From Bradyrhizobium genosp. L (GTDB taxonomy: Bacteria; Pseudomonadota; Alphaproteobacteria; Rhizobiales; Xanthobacteraceae), in NCBI RefSeq assembly GCF_015624485.1, contig NZ_CP061378.1, positions 3,968,001-4,032,000 of the forward strand: DNA of 64,000 nt, given 5' to 3'. Shown here one piece after another: positions 34,766 through 43,220 of this stretch. The notes under the pieces were generated by a model. That model had not been told where the DNA came from. It searched no databases and worked only from the letters and a program-made list of their open reading frames with translations. Numbering within the stretch: the first letter of the stretch is position 1; each line of letters begins with the position of its first letter. A program made the translations under genes and the position numbers.

Positions 34766-37642
34766 ATGCGCGCCGTCGTCGCCGTCCTGTTGCTTGTCAC
34801 TGCCGTTCACGCCGCGCTGTGGGGCCTGTTCCAGGAGAAGCAGTCGGCGCCGGATTTCCGCGGCACGCTGCCGAGCCTGTCCTACGCCCCGTTCGAGCCG
34901 GGCCATACCGTGGTCGACCTCGCAGCCGACACCGAGAAGGTGCGCGCGGACATGAGGAAGCTCTCCACGCTGTCACGCGCGGTCCGTCTCTATTCCTCGA
35001 CCGAGGGCAATCAACTGGTGCCGCCGATCGCCGCCGAGTTCGGCATGAAGGTGACGGTCGGCGCCTGGATCGACAAGGACAAAGATCGCAACCAGCGCGA
35101 GATCGAAGCTGCCGTCGATCTGGCCCGACGCAACAGCAGCAACGTCATCGGCATCGTCGTCGGCAACGAAACCGTGTTTCGCGGCGAGCAGGTTCCGCTC
35201 GAGAACCTTGGTCCGATACCTAGTTCTGGACTTACCCCAGACGAGGCTGCCCGTTTTCGCGAAGAATCGGACCGGTTCCTTCGCCAGGAGTCCGAGCGCG
35301 TCCTGCGCGAGGAAGCTGAGCGACTTCGAGACGCCGAGGCGCAGCCCCAGGACAAGCGCGATGAAGCCATTAAATGGGCGATCGCGGAGAACAACGTCCA
35401 TCGTCTGATCCGGGTGATCCAGCAGGTCAAGAAATCAGTCAGTGTCCCCGTGACGACTGGCGAAATCTGGAACATCTGGCGCGACCATCCGCAACTCGCG
35501 AATTCATCGGACTTCATCGCCGCGCACGTGCTTCCCTACTGGGAAAACTACACCGACAAACAGGCGGTGGACCAAGCGGTCGACCGCTACAAGGTGCTAC
35601 GCGACACGTTCGGCGGCAAACGCATCATGATCGCAGAGTTCGGTTGGCCGAGCCAAGGTTACAACCTGCGCACCGCCGAACCCGGAGCGTTCCAGCAGGC
35701 GACCGTGCTCAGGAATTTCGTCGCCCGCGCCGAGGCCATCGGCATGGACTACAACATCGTCGAGGCGATCGATCAGCCCTGGAAATTCTTCGAAGGCGGC
35801 GTCGGTCCGTATTGGGGCATCCTGAACGCCGACCGTGAGGCGAAATTCGCCTGGACTGGCCCGATCACCAATCCGGACTACTGGAAGCTCGCGCTCGTCG
35901 CCGTCCTGGTCGGGCTGTTCATGTCGCTGCCGATCCTGCGGCTGGATGCGCCGACGGCGATGCAGGCGCTGTTGCTGTCGGTTGCGGCCAACGGCGTCGG
36001 CGCCTGGGCCGCCACTGTGTTTGCTTATTGGACTACGCACTATTTCGTCTGGGGCTCGGCGTTCGCGCTCAGCCTCGGCCTGGTACTCCTCGTTCCCCTC
36101 GTACTGATCGCAATGGCGCGGATCGAGGAGATCGCGGCTGTCGCGTTCGGCCGCGGCCCGCGCCGGCTGATCGCGCGGACCGAGCCGCTGGCGCCGGCGA
36201 CGCTCGGCGAGAACGTCGCATTCCCCAAGGTCTCGATCCATATCCCCGCCTATTTCGAACCGGTCGAGATGTTGAAGCAGACGCTCGATGCGGTGTCGCG
36301 GCTCGACTATCCCAATTTCGAGTGCGTCTGCATCATCAACAACACGCCGGATCCCGAGTTCTGGCGGCCGATCCAGGATCACTGCCGTCAGCTCGGCGAA
36401 CGCTTCAAGTTCATCAACGCCGAGAAGGTGCAGGGCTTCAAGGCCGGCGCGTTGCGCATCGCGATGGAGCGCACCGCCGCCGATGCCGAGATCATCGGTA
36501 TCATCGATGCCGATTATGTCGTGCACGCGGACTGGCTGAAGGACCTGGTGCCGGCGTTCGCCGATCCCCGCGTCGGCCTGGTGCAGGCGCCGCAGGAGCA
36601 TCGCGACGGCGACCGCTCGCTGATGCACTACATCATGAACGGCGAATATGCCGGGTTCTTCGATATCGGCATGGTCCAGCGCAACGAGGCCAACGCCATC
36701 ATCGTGCACGGCACGATGTGCCTGATCCGCCGCGCCGCGATGGACAAGGCCGGCGGCTGGTCCTCCGACACGATCTGCGAGGACACCGATCTCGGCCTCA
36801 CCATCCAGCAGCAGGGCTGGCTGACGCACTACACCAACGTGCGCTATGGCGAAGGCTTGCTGCCCGACACCTACGAGGCCTTCAAGAAACAGCGCCACCG
36901 CTGGGCCTATGGCGGCTTCCAGATCGTCAAGAAGCACTGGCGGCGCTTCCTGCCCGGCGCCAGCCGCCTGACGCCGGACCAGCGCCGCGAATTCTCGCTC
37001 GGCTGGCTCAACTGGCTCGGCGCCGAGAGCCTCGGCGTCGTGGTCGCGATCCTCAATTTGATCTGGGTGCCGATCGTCGCCTTTGCCGACATCGCGATCC
37101 CCGACAAGATCCTCACTTTGCCGATCATCGCCTCCTTCATCGTCTCGCTGGTGCATTTCGTCGCGCTGTACCGGCTGCGCGTGAACATCAAGGCCGGCCA
37201 GATGCTGGGCGCGATGATCGCGGCGATGAGCGTGCAATGGACGGTGTCGCGTGCGGTGGCGCAGGGCCTGATCACCGAGCACCTCGCCTTCGCCCGCACC
37301 TCGAAGGGGGGCCTGTCGCGGATGTCGATCGAATTCCAGGCGTTCTGGGAAGCCGTGATCGGCGTGCTGCTCTTGGTCGGCGCCGCGGTGCTGGTCGCCA
37401 CCAACGGCTTCAAGCAGGTCCGCGAGATCTACATCTTCGCCGGCGTCCTCGTGCTGCAAAGCCTGCCATTCCTCGCCGCGGTGTCGATCGCGATCCTGGA
37501 GAATTCGCGGATCAACGAGTTCGCGTTCTGGCGCAACAGCGCGATCCGCACCGCGGAACTGATCGGCCTGCGCCCGGTCAGCCTGCCCTCGGTCGCCGCC
37601 CCGTCGCAGCCGGCCGGCTCCGAGATGCGGCGGGATGGCTGA
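34766..37642 (+). CDS. ndvB: NdvB-like cyclic beta-(1,3)-glucan synthase (GH17 + GT2)
   Basis: A 958-residue inner-membrane protein (B. japonicum NdvB about 102 kDa) that polymerises and cyclises UDP-glucose into periplasmic beta-1,3 glucans needed for osmoadaptation and nodulation. An N-terminal signal/anchor is followed by a GH17 domain with glutamates E135 (VVGNETVFRGEQ) and E291 (IAEFGWPSQGYN). Transmembrane segments lie at about 370-455. The GT2 domain begins near residue 488 (SIHIPAYFEPVEMLKQTL), with DxD as GIIDADYVV near 580, EDTDLG near 671 and QRHRW near 708. More membrane helices follow. A roughly 70-residue charged insertion interrupts the GH17 domain (35191-35400; see findings). 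Confidence 0.9.
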   Translation: MRAVVAVLLLVTAVHAALWGLFQEKQSAPDFRGTLPSLSYAPFEPGHTVVDLAADTEKVRADMRKLSTLSRAVRLYSSTEGNQLVPPIAAEFGMKVTVGAWIDKDKDRNQREIEAAVDLARRNSSNVIGIVVGNETVFRGEQVPLENLGPIPSSGLTPDEAARFREESDRFLRQESERVLREEAERLRDAEAQPQDKRDEAIKWAIAENNVHRLIRVIQQVKKSVSVPVTTGEIWNIWRDHPQLANSSDFIAAHVLPYWENYTDKQAVDQAVDRYKVLRDTFGGKRIMIAEFGWPSQGYNLRTAEPGAFQQATVLRNFVARAEAIGMDYNIVEAIDQPWKFFEGGVGPYWGILNADREAKFAWTGPITNPDYWKLALVAVLVGLFMSLPILRLDAPTAMQALLLSVAANGVGAWAATVFAYWTTHYFVWGSAFALSLGLVLLVPLVLIAMARIEEIAAVAFGRGPRRLIARTEPLAPATLGENVAFPKVSIHIPAYFEPVEMLKQTLDAVSRLDYPNFECVCIINNTPDPEFWRPIQDHCRQLGERFKFINAEKVQGFKAGALRIAMERTAADAEIIGIIDADYVVHADWLKDLVPAFADPRVGLVQAPQEHRDGDRSLMHYIMNGEYAGFFDIGMVQRNEANAIIVHGTMCLIRRAAMDKAGGWSSDTICEDTDLGLTIQQQGWLTHYTNVRYGEGLLPDTYEAFKKQRHRWAYGGFQIVKKHWRRFLPGASRLTPDQRREFSLGWLNWLGAESLGVVVAILNLIWVPIVAFADIAIPDKILTLPIIASFIVSLVHFVALYRLRVNIKAGQMLGAMIAAMSVQWTVSRAVAQGLITEHLAFARTSKGGLSRMSIEFQAFWEAVIGVLLLVGAAVLVATNGFKQVREIYIFAGVLVLQSLPFLAAVSIAILENSRINEFAFWRNSAIRTAELIGLRPVSLPSVAAPSQPAGSEMRRDG

Positions 37643-37863
37643 GCCGAAGGCGTGAAAGGCCGTGGACGCTGCCGGCCGTCCGACCTCAAGAAGCGGCCCT
37701 AACGTCCAGTGGTATCGAGGCAAATCCGGCCCACGCCGGGGCAGCATTGCCGCACCGTCAGCTATTGACCCGATGCGCCCTGCCCCCTACACAGCGCGGG
37801 CTGGAGCATGATCCGGACACCACAGGCAACCGCCGACGTCCGGACCCATATGTTCAGGTGAGT

Positions 37864-37939
37864 GAGCGCGTAGCTCAGGCGGTAGAGCACGTGACTTTTA
37901 ATCATGGGGTCGAGGGTTCGAGTCCCTCCGCGCTCACCA
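37864..37939 (+). tRNA. tRNA-Lys (anticodon TTT)
   Basis: A 76-base cloverleaf with encoded CCA. The acceptor stem GAGCGCG (37864-37870) pairs with CGCGCTC (37929-37935), the discriminator is A and CCA follows. The D arm is GCTC-AGGCGGTA-GAGC. The anticodon stem CGTGA/TCATG (one G-U pair) carries loop CTTTTAA with anticodon TTT. The T arm is GAGGG-TTCGAGT-CCCTC. It marks the left edge of a lower-GC accessory stretch. Confidence 0.97.
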
Positions 37940-38290
37940 AACAACATCAATAGTTTAGACTGAAAATCAGACACCAAACGAATTGCTCGTGTGGACGAAA
38001 CGATTGCCCTGCTCTAAGCGTGCCGCCGCGGTGCCGTAGCGATCGGCCATGACCAGCATCGCCCGCCTCTCCTCCGGCATGACGCCACGTCCGGCGAGAT
38101 GCCTGCGGACACGTTCAAGGCGGCGGTAGACTCCCCGCGCGGATTCGTCGTCAAGCCGCCATTTGGGTGCGCGCCGACAGGCGCACCCCCGCGCTCACTT
38201 GGCGTATCCGTGATCCTGCGGTGCAACGAATGGTAGATTCATCAAGGATTTCGTGCGGTAGTTGGCTCGGACCAGCGTGAGGAGAGTACG

Positions 38291-38467
38291 ATGCCTGAAG
38301 CCGTGATGCTCCAGTTCAAATCGAGAAGGCGCGCTGCATTTGACCGGCGGGCCGCAGGGTTTAATCGGCAGGTCGCTGCCGCGCTCGCGGTATTTTCGAC
38401 TGACGACCTTCGTCAACTCCTGGCCGAAATCGAACAAGCCTTGGAGGCTCGCGGCGCCTGCGAATAG
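38291..38467 (+). CDS. small hypothetical protein (58 aa)
   Basis: An ORF of 58 codons starting at ATG 38291, seven bases after a strong GAGGAGA ribosome site, and ending TAG 38465-38467. The product (MPEAVMLQFKSRRRAAF...) is basic in its first half and has an amphipathic helix at the end (TDDLRQLLAEIEQALEARGA). No family is recognised. The ribosome site and ordered helical pattern are the support. It stands alone about 350 bp after the tRNA. Confidence 0.55.
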   Translation: MPEAVMLQFKSRRRAAFDRRAAGFNRQVAAALAVFSTDDLRQLLAEIEQALEARGACE

Positions 38468-38849
38468 CACCGTTGTCGAGCCCGACTGGCTGAGGCCGGC
38501 GCCCAGATGAGCGAGTGGCTGCGCTCTCCTGATCCGCAAGCTCGGCATAGAGCGCTCCAGATCGTTGCTGGCACGACCGTTGCGAGGTTTGTCTCGGCTG
38601 GGATTGCCCACCCCAGTTTGAAACAGGGCGCCGCCGGGACAGCGTATTTCGAGCCCGGCGGCGTATCTTTCCGGGACGGCGCGCTGTGCCAACCGTGTGC
38701 CAATTTGGCCTAGATGTTCTTATTCGCACGCTCTCGGCCGAACACCGTGTTCCGGCCGAAAGCTTCGTGGAATCAATTCCCCCTCTTGGGGAATCGCTTG
38801 CGCGCAACTGCCGGTTGCTCAAAATTGTGGGCCTCACCGAGGATCACCC
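38468..38849. other. intergenic region, no supported gene
   Basis: Open frames on both strands cross this 382-bp stretch, but none has a ribosome site and plausible composition together; the plus-strand 68-codon frame at 38510 and the minus-strand frame reaching 38692 are both low-complexity and unlike known proteins. It separates the small gene at 38291 from the membrane coiled-coil gene. Confidence 0.45.
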
Positions 38850-39383
38850 ATGAGCGATGAACTAGACTTGGAGCTGAAACGGCTTCAGATCGAGACCTCG
38901 AAGTTTGAACTCGAAGCAAAGCGATTGGAGTTGCAGAGCCGGCCGCGCTCTTTCTTTTTGAGTGCGATCTCGAATCCAATAGTAATCGCCGGCGCAATTG
39001 CGGCGATGGTTACGGTGTCGACCGGATGCATAAGCTATGTTCTCTCGGAACATCAGAAGCAACTGGAAGAAAAAAAGACGGACGCTCAAAAACGGCTTGA
39101 AGAACAGAAAGCCGAAGCGCAGATCAGATTAGCGCAAGTCAACGCGGACTCTCAGCGAAGGCTGGAGATACTGAAAACCGAATCTTCGTTGATTATGGAT
39201 GCGGTTAGAACCGACAATCCAGATCAGGCCGCCGTAAATTTAAAGTTCTTGATCGATGCCGGATTGGTTTCTCAATCGGCACCGGACTTAGCTCGGTATC
39301 TGGACAGCCGCATGCCAGGCTCTGGGAAGACGCTTCCGCGTCCCCCCGCTTCTCCGCCTTTGAATCCTCCTCGCAACCGGTGA
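38850..39383 (+). CDS. hypothetical single-span membrane protein with coiled coil
   Basis: A 177-residue protein from ATG 38850, preceded by GAGGA. The N-terminus is a charged helix (ELDLELKRLQIETSKFELEAK), followed by one transmembrane segment (NPIVIAGAIAAMVTVSTG) and a long coiled coil (HQKQLEEKKTDAQKRLEEQ, then QIRLAQVNADSQRRLEIL). The last third contains NPDQAAVNLKFLIDAGLV. GC content is near 51%, well below the neighbours, which suggests acquisition from elsewhere. No family function can be given. The stop overlaps the start of the next gene (GTGA). Confidence 0.7.
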   Translation: MSDELDLELKRLQIETSKFELEAKRLELQSRPRSFFLSAISNPIVIAGAIAAMVTVSTGCISYVLSEHQKQLEEKKTDAQKRLEEQKAEAQIRLAQVNADSQRRLEILKTESSLIMDAVRTDNPDQAAVNLKFLIDAGLVSQSAPDLARYLDSRMPGSGKTLPRPPASPPLNPPRNR

Positions 39384-39622
39384 CAGCCGCGGCGCGCGCC
39401 TGCCAGCAAGAGAAACTCCGCGAGCAGAATGCGCGGATCCGCGCCGATCGTATCAAGGAGGACCTGGCCGCATTGGAGCGGCTGCGGACCTACATCGTCC
39501 GGCAGCGGAGAGTCATCGTGCCGAGCGACGCGCTGCTCGCTGCGATCGACGACTATGTAGAGCAGCTGACCGGAGATCGAACCGCGCTCCACATGAAGGG
39601 GCACAGCATCGGAGTCGGATAG
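39380..39622 (+). CDS. small hypothetical protein (80 aa), coupled to the preceding gene
   Basis: Starts at GTG 39380, overlapping the upstream stop by four bases, so translational coupling is likely. The product is mostly helical and basic (CQQEKLREQNARIRADRIKE, then LAALERLRTYIVRQRR), followed by VIVPSDALLAAIDDYVEQLTG. GC content returns to the genome norm. No domain is recognised; the upstream gene's coiled coil suggests the two products could interact. Confidence 0.5.
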   Translation: MTAAARACQQEKLREQNARIRADRIKEDLAALERLRTYIVRQRRVIVPSDALLAAIDDYVEQLTGDRTALHMKGHSIGVG

Positions 39623-39642
39623 ATTCGCAAAACCGGCCCGGC

Positions 39643-39876
39643 GTGACTATCTCCTGGCGGATGCCCTTCCGGAGAAAGCCCCTCGAAATCTCGCCAGAGG
39701 CCGCACGGCAGTTTGTCGCCGACATGCAGGCCTTTCATGCTGAGTACGACGTCGACCTGCGCGACGCGATCGCTGTCCGGACCAGGCACATGCTGCTGGA
39801 CCACATGCCCAACGGCACGAAGCTTCGCCTGACGGAGGTCAAGGAGCTGTTCGATCAGATGAGGGCGCTGACATGA
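39643..39876 (+). CDS. small hypothetical protein (77 aa)
   Basis: Starts at GTG 39643, 20 bp after the preceding stop. It is acidic in the middle (EISPEAARQFVADMQAFHAE) and ends in a helix (GTKLRLTEVKELFDQMRALT). No transmembrane segment or known motif is visible. Its position in a run of short, same-strand, closely spaced genes supports it being real, but the start is weakly supported. Confidence 0.45.
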   Translation: MTISWRMPFRRKPLEISPEAARQFVADMQAFHAEYDVDLRDAIAVRTRHMLLDHMPNGTKLRLTEVKELFDQMRALT

Positions 39877-40138
39877 CCGACGCGCTGCATCTGCTATGAG
39901 GACACGGGTCTGCGAGAACCACCAGGACCAGCCGTGAACCGAAGTTGCCATCTCCCGCGTTAGCAACCTAAAGCCATCATCCCTGCGATTACTTCCGCAC
40001 CGAAGCGACCAGCAGATTGTCCCGACTCAGTCGCCCAACACCCTTGCGGGTACATGCGTTGATCGGCATGATCATACCAAGCGGTCCCATTTTGGCCGCC
40101 GGGCTTCGCCCGCAAAGATTTTTTAAAGGAGTAGAGAC

Positions 40139-41071
40139 ATGTCGTTCCGAAACGTCTGCTATTCTGTCCTCTTCGCCTGCGCATTGATCTCTTCAGGGTC
40201 TCAAGCCAAGGCAAACACCTTGTTCGTTGCAACCACCGGCTCCGATAGCAACAGCTGCTTTGCTGGCACTCCGTGCCAGAGCATAACGAGGGCACTCTCG
40301 CAGGCGAGTCCAGGTGACACGATCTTTTGTTTAAGCCCCGTCTTCGACGGCTTCATCCAGATTAACAAATCGGTCAATATCGATTGCTCGGGTGCCCGGG
40401 CGCTTATTCTCAGTATCGTTGTCAACCTGGCCCCCGGTGGCAACATTAACGCATCGGATTCAATTTCGACGGTTCACCTCCGCGGCATCTCGATGAACGG
40501 CTCGGCAAATGGCGGTCGAAGCCCTAGCGCGGGCATTACGCTGCAATTTGTTCAAAACGTATACCTCGAAGACGTGAGCGTTTCGGATTTTGGGGCACAG
40601 GGAATCCTCGATCTGCGCACCAACGGGTCTCCTGAACTCTATATTACGAATTCGATCGTCAACAACTGCGGCGGCCCAGGTATCGTCGCGGCAGCTTCCC
40701 ACGGCTCCGGTCCGCTTCCAACGGTAGTACTCGAAAACGTCAGATCGGAAGGCAATGCCTATGGCGTTGCGGTTGCGGTCAACAACAATGTGGCGATCAA
40801 TCGATCAGTTCTGTCCGGAAATTCCACAGCAGGTGTTATCGGCGATACCGGCGCGCACATCGTCGTCAACAATTCAACTATCAGCCACAACGGTTCCGGA
40901 GTGATCAGCAATTCGTCGGTCCGCATTTCTAACAGTGATATCGCGTTCAACACGACCGCCGTCTCGGGCAGCACGGGAACGTTCGGCAATAATCGGTTTT
41001 CAGGCAATACATCGACCGGTTCGCCGCTGACCCCTCTCGGAGCCGCATCCAGCGACGTTGCGCAACAGTAG
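40139..41071 (+). CDS. secreted right-handed beta-helix protein, dispersed fourth relative
   Basis: A 310-residue exported protein with an AAAGGAG ribosome site 9 bp before ATG 40139. The signal peptide is VCYSVLFACALISSGSQAKA. The mature start, LFVATTGSDSNSCFAGTPCQS, has the same cysteine-capped opening as the tandem proteins at 22.6-25.5 kb. Beta-helix coils follow, such as STVHLRGISMNG, VYLEDVSVSDFG, LYITNSIVNN and VRISNSDIAFNTTAVSG, and the end has TFGNNRFSGN. Sequence divergence and GC near 55% set it apart from the tandem copies. Function is unknown; no catalytic motif is seen. Confidence 0.82.
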   Translation: MSFRNVCYSVLFACALISSGSQAKANTLFVATTGSDSNSCFAGTPCQSITRALSQASPGDTIFCLSPVFDGFIQINKSVNIDCSGARALILSIVVNLAPGGNINASDSISTVHLRGISMNGSANGGRSPSAGITLQFVQNVYLEDVSVSDFGAQGILDLRTNGSPELYITNSIVNNCGGPGIVAAASHGSGPLPTVVLENVRSEGNAYGVAVAVNNNVAINRSVLSGNSTAGVIGDTGAHIVVNNSTISHNGSGVISNSSVRISNSDIAFNTTAVSGSTGTFGNNRFSGNTSTGSPLTPLGAASSDVAQQ

Positions 41072-41165
41072 GCAACTGCCCCCGTTGCAACAGGCCCGAT
41101 GACGAAGTCCCGCGATTGCCGCGCGGCTTCCGCGATATGCTCGACAGGGATCACGACAACGAAAA

Positions 41166-41189
41166 GCCCGGCAGAAGCGGCTGCCGGGC
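41166..41189 (-). terminator. hairpin terminator facing minus-strand transcription
   Basis: A perfect 9-bp stem, GCCCGGCAG (41166-41174) with CTGCCGGGC (41181-41189), and a 6-base loop, followed on the minus strand by TTTTC. It lies 257 bp beyond the lipoprotein gene and could also end the beta-helix transcript from the other side. The 41072-41446 interval has no other recognised feature. Confidence 0.65.
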
Positions 41190-41446
41190 GATCGTCAATA
41201 CAACCAAGTAGGGCAATGCCGGCATTAAAACCCTTCGCCCATTACACCACTATGAATTTCGGGTCAGTAAGATTGCGGAGACCCCACCGGTGAGCGCAGG
41301 CGCGCGCCAGGGGGAGCACCCAATTCCACTTCCGGTCACATGCCGGCTCGATGTCGCATTGACGGCCTTCGCTCAACAGCAGGATTGATAATCGCCGGGC
41401 GATCCGCGGCTCAGACGCCGGCCGTCAGCGCGACGACTTCATGCGC

Positions 41447-41761
41447 TCACTGCGCCGCCTGCGCCTTCGCGGTCTCGGCTTGCCGATCACGCGCGGCGGT
41501 CAATTCTTTCTGCATCTTCGCGCGCTCATCCGGCGTCATGGTGGCCTGCTGGCGCGGTGGCGGCAGGTCTTCGACCGGGAGATAGCCGCTTTTCTTTGCC
41601 GGCATCGATGCGTCTTTCTTTGCGGGCGTCGGCGCCTCGGCGTGCGCGTCCATCAACGATGATTGCGGAGACGTTGCACAGCCGCCGAGCGGCACGCTCA
41701 ATAGCAACAGCACCGCGGCGACGGGCGCCGCTCTCAAATGGGGGTAGCACGCAAACAACAT
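41447..41761 (-). CDS. small putative lipoprotein
   Basis: A 104-residue protein from the ATG at 41761; the frame extends seven codons upstream to another ATG. The N-terminus has a lipoprotein signal, hydrophobic AAPVAAVLLLLSVPLGGC, with the lipobox LGGC. The mature part is Lys/Pro/Ala-rich (PTPAKKDASMPAKK), then LPVEDLPPPRQQATMTPDE and a helical tail KMQKELTAARDRQAETAK. No family function is known. It is likely anchored in the outer membrane. Confidence 0.7.
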   Translation of the reverse strand: MLFACYPHLRAAPVAAVLLLLSVPLGGCATSPQSSLMDAHAEAPTPAKKDASMPAKKSGYLPVEDLPPPRQQATMTPDERAKMQKELTAARDRQAETAKAQAAQ

Positions 41762-41908
41762 GCGCGACCGTTCGACCAACATTGCGGGCCAATTGTGTCC
41801 GTCCGCAATTCCGTGATTGGTCGGCGTGCGGCGAGGTTAATCCGGGCTTAAAGACGCGGCAGGCGCGATCGGTGCTCGCCTGCCCGATGGCGAGCATCCA
41901 CGCGCGCA

Positions 41909-42070
41909 TCAATGCGCGCTGATCTTGCGCTTGTTTGCGCGCACGCGCTCTTCCGTCGAAGCGGCCGCGTCGTCGACGCGCTCGAAATTCTCTTCTTGCT
42001 TCGCGTTGGCCCAGGCCTGCTCGAGCCTGGCCAGCGACATCGTTGTGAAGTCGGCGCGATCGTCTCTCAT
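41909..42070 (-). CDS. small hypothetical protein (53 aa)
   Basis: From the ATG at 42070 the product is a charged helix, MRDDRADFTTMSLARLEQAW followed by a Lys/Glu/Asp-rich remainder ending KRKISAH. A second ATG ten codons in is possible. The frame continues upstream to 42187, but that part is unlike protein. Small acidic/basic helices of this kind are common in Bradyrhizobium hypothetical genes. No function can be assigned. Confidence 0.45.
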   Translation of the reverse strand: MRDDRADFTTMSLARLEQAWANAKQEENFERVDDAAASTEERVRANKRKISAH

Positions 42071-42279
42071 GTGCAGTCTCACGCTTGGGTCCCCACCCAG
42101 CCCATGACTGGAAGGTGCACTCCGAAGCGCGGCAATTCTTTGGTGGAGTTCTGAAAAAACGATGACAAGCGAACGCTCCCGTCTCATCGCAGGAATACGC
42201 CCTAAGTCACTGAAATCGCCTCAATCTGCCCGGCATCACGCGCGCCGATCGCAACGCCGCTGCCCGCAATTTGAACAGC

Positions 42280-42489
42280 TCAGGTCAGCATCGAGATGAT
42301 GGTCTGAACCTGATCGGAGGCGGAGGCCACCAGGCCGTCGAACGATGTCTGGCCGTGAGCCGCCGCGTGCAGGATGTATTCGGCGACCGCGGCCTTGAGG
42401 CCGAACACGACCTGGTCTCTCGGTACGCTTGCCATCACGGTCTCTAACGCATCACGCATCGTCTGGATGAGTTCGGAGCTGTATTTCAT
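42280..42489 (-). CDS. small hypothetical protein (69 aa)
   Basis: From the ATG at 42489 it encodes MKYSSELIQTMRDALETVM, then VPRDQVVFGLKAAVAEYILH and a C-terminal ASASDQVQTIISMLT. It looks like a compact all-helical protein with no cysteines or signal peptide. GGAGGG lies a few bases upstream of the ATG on the minus strand. No function is recognised. Confidence 0.6.
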   Translation of the reverse strand: MKYSSELIQTMRDALETVMASVPRDQVVFGLKAAVAEYILHAAAHGQTSFDGLVASASDQVQTIISMLT

Positions 42490-42730
42490 GGCGGCCCTCC
42501 GCATCGGCAGAATAGTCCGAGAGCCTCCGCCCGCCACTCACAAGCCTGCGATTCCGCGTTGCCTTTTCTTAATGAACTCGATCCTTAACAAGCGCGCGAT
42601 CGGTTTGTGGCCGTTCTGCGCGCGCAATAACTACCTGCCGGTTCTTAGAGGGCCTCCAGCCTCCCGCGCATGTGATTGGTAACCGCGCTGCGCAGCCGCA
42701 ATAACCAGTGCGCCTCCAAGGCACGACCAC

Positions 42731-42769
42731 GAAAGCCCCGCTGCAGAGCTCACACTCGGCGGGGCTTTC
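42731..42769 (+). terminator. hairpin terminator without an assigned gene
   Basis: An 11-bp stem, GAAAGCCCCGC (42731-42741) with GCGGGGCTTTC (42759-42769), and a 17-base loop, with a short TTTCT at the plus-strand end. No protein gene precedes it on the plus strand between 42538 and 42730, so it may end a small RNA or an unseen gene (see findings). Confidence 0.55.
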
Positions 42770-42968
42770 TCAATTCGCCCTCGGGTCCCTTCGTCAAATC
42801 TTGATCCGCGGCGCGTCCCGCGCGCATCCGTCTTGCAGACCGAAAATCATTCCCCTACTGCTGGGGCTGCGCGCATGTCGTCAGGGGATCGAGTCTCGGC
42901 GAGCTCCGGGCGCTTCCACTGGAGACGGCCGCGGATGGCGCGGCGTTGGGTTGGCCTTGTTCGACCAG

Positions 42969-43184
42969 ATGAAAAAACGTGATTGGGCGTTCGTCGCGGT
43001 CTGTGCCGCAGGTGCGCTTTTGTTCGGGGTCTGGAGCGTCCGGATGGGCATCGCGTTTCATCGCAGCCACCAGGGCGTGACGGAGCTCAGCAGCTCGCAG
43101 CGGCATCGTGCAGGCGCATCCGCTGAAGGCGCGGCGACGCGCGAGGCCGACGACAGCGACACGCAGACGGAGCAGCCGCGATAG
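42969..43184 (+). CDS. small hypothetical membrane protein (71 aa)
   Basis: From ATG 42969 it encodes MKKRDWAFVAVCAAGALLFG with one transmembrane segment near the N-terminus, then a hydrophilic tail rich in Ser, Glu and Ala. The frame is open for 260 bp upstream, but that segment has no start with a ribosome site. No family is recognised. Confidence 0.5.
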   Translation: MKKRDWAFVAVCAAGALLFGVWSVRMGIAFHRSHQGVTELSSSQRHRAGASAEGAATREADDSDTQTEQPR

Positions 43185-43220
43185 GCGCGTGGCGGCGACG
43201 CCGCGCCGGGCGTGTCGATC

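Noticed and set aside
35597..37747. 716-codon minus-strand frame
   Set aside because: Antisense to ndvB, which has complete GH17 and GT2 motifs.
37977..38190. Minus-strand frame reading KWRLDDESARGVYRRLERV...
   Set aside because: It has protein-like composition but no start codon before a TGA upstream, so at most it is a decayed gene; not enough to annotate.
38188..38199. CCGCGCTCAC match to the end of tRNA-Lys as an attachment site
   Set aside because: Ten bases are too few for an att repeat and the interval holds no integrase.
38195..38692. 165-codon minus-strand frame
   Set aside because: Low-complexity, no ribosome site, and it overlaps the better supported 58-codon gene at 38291.
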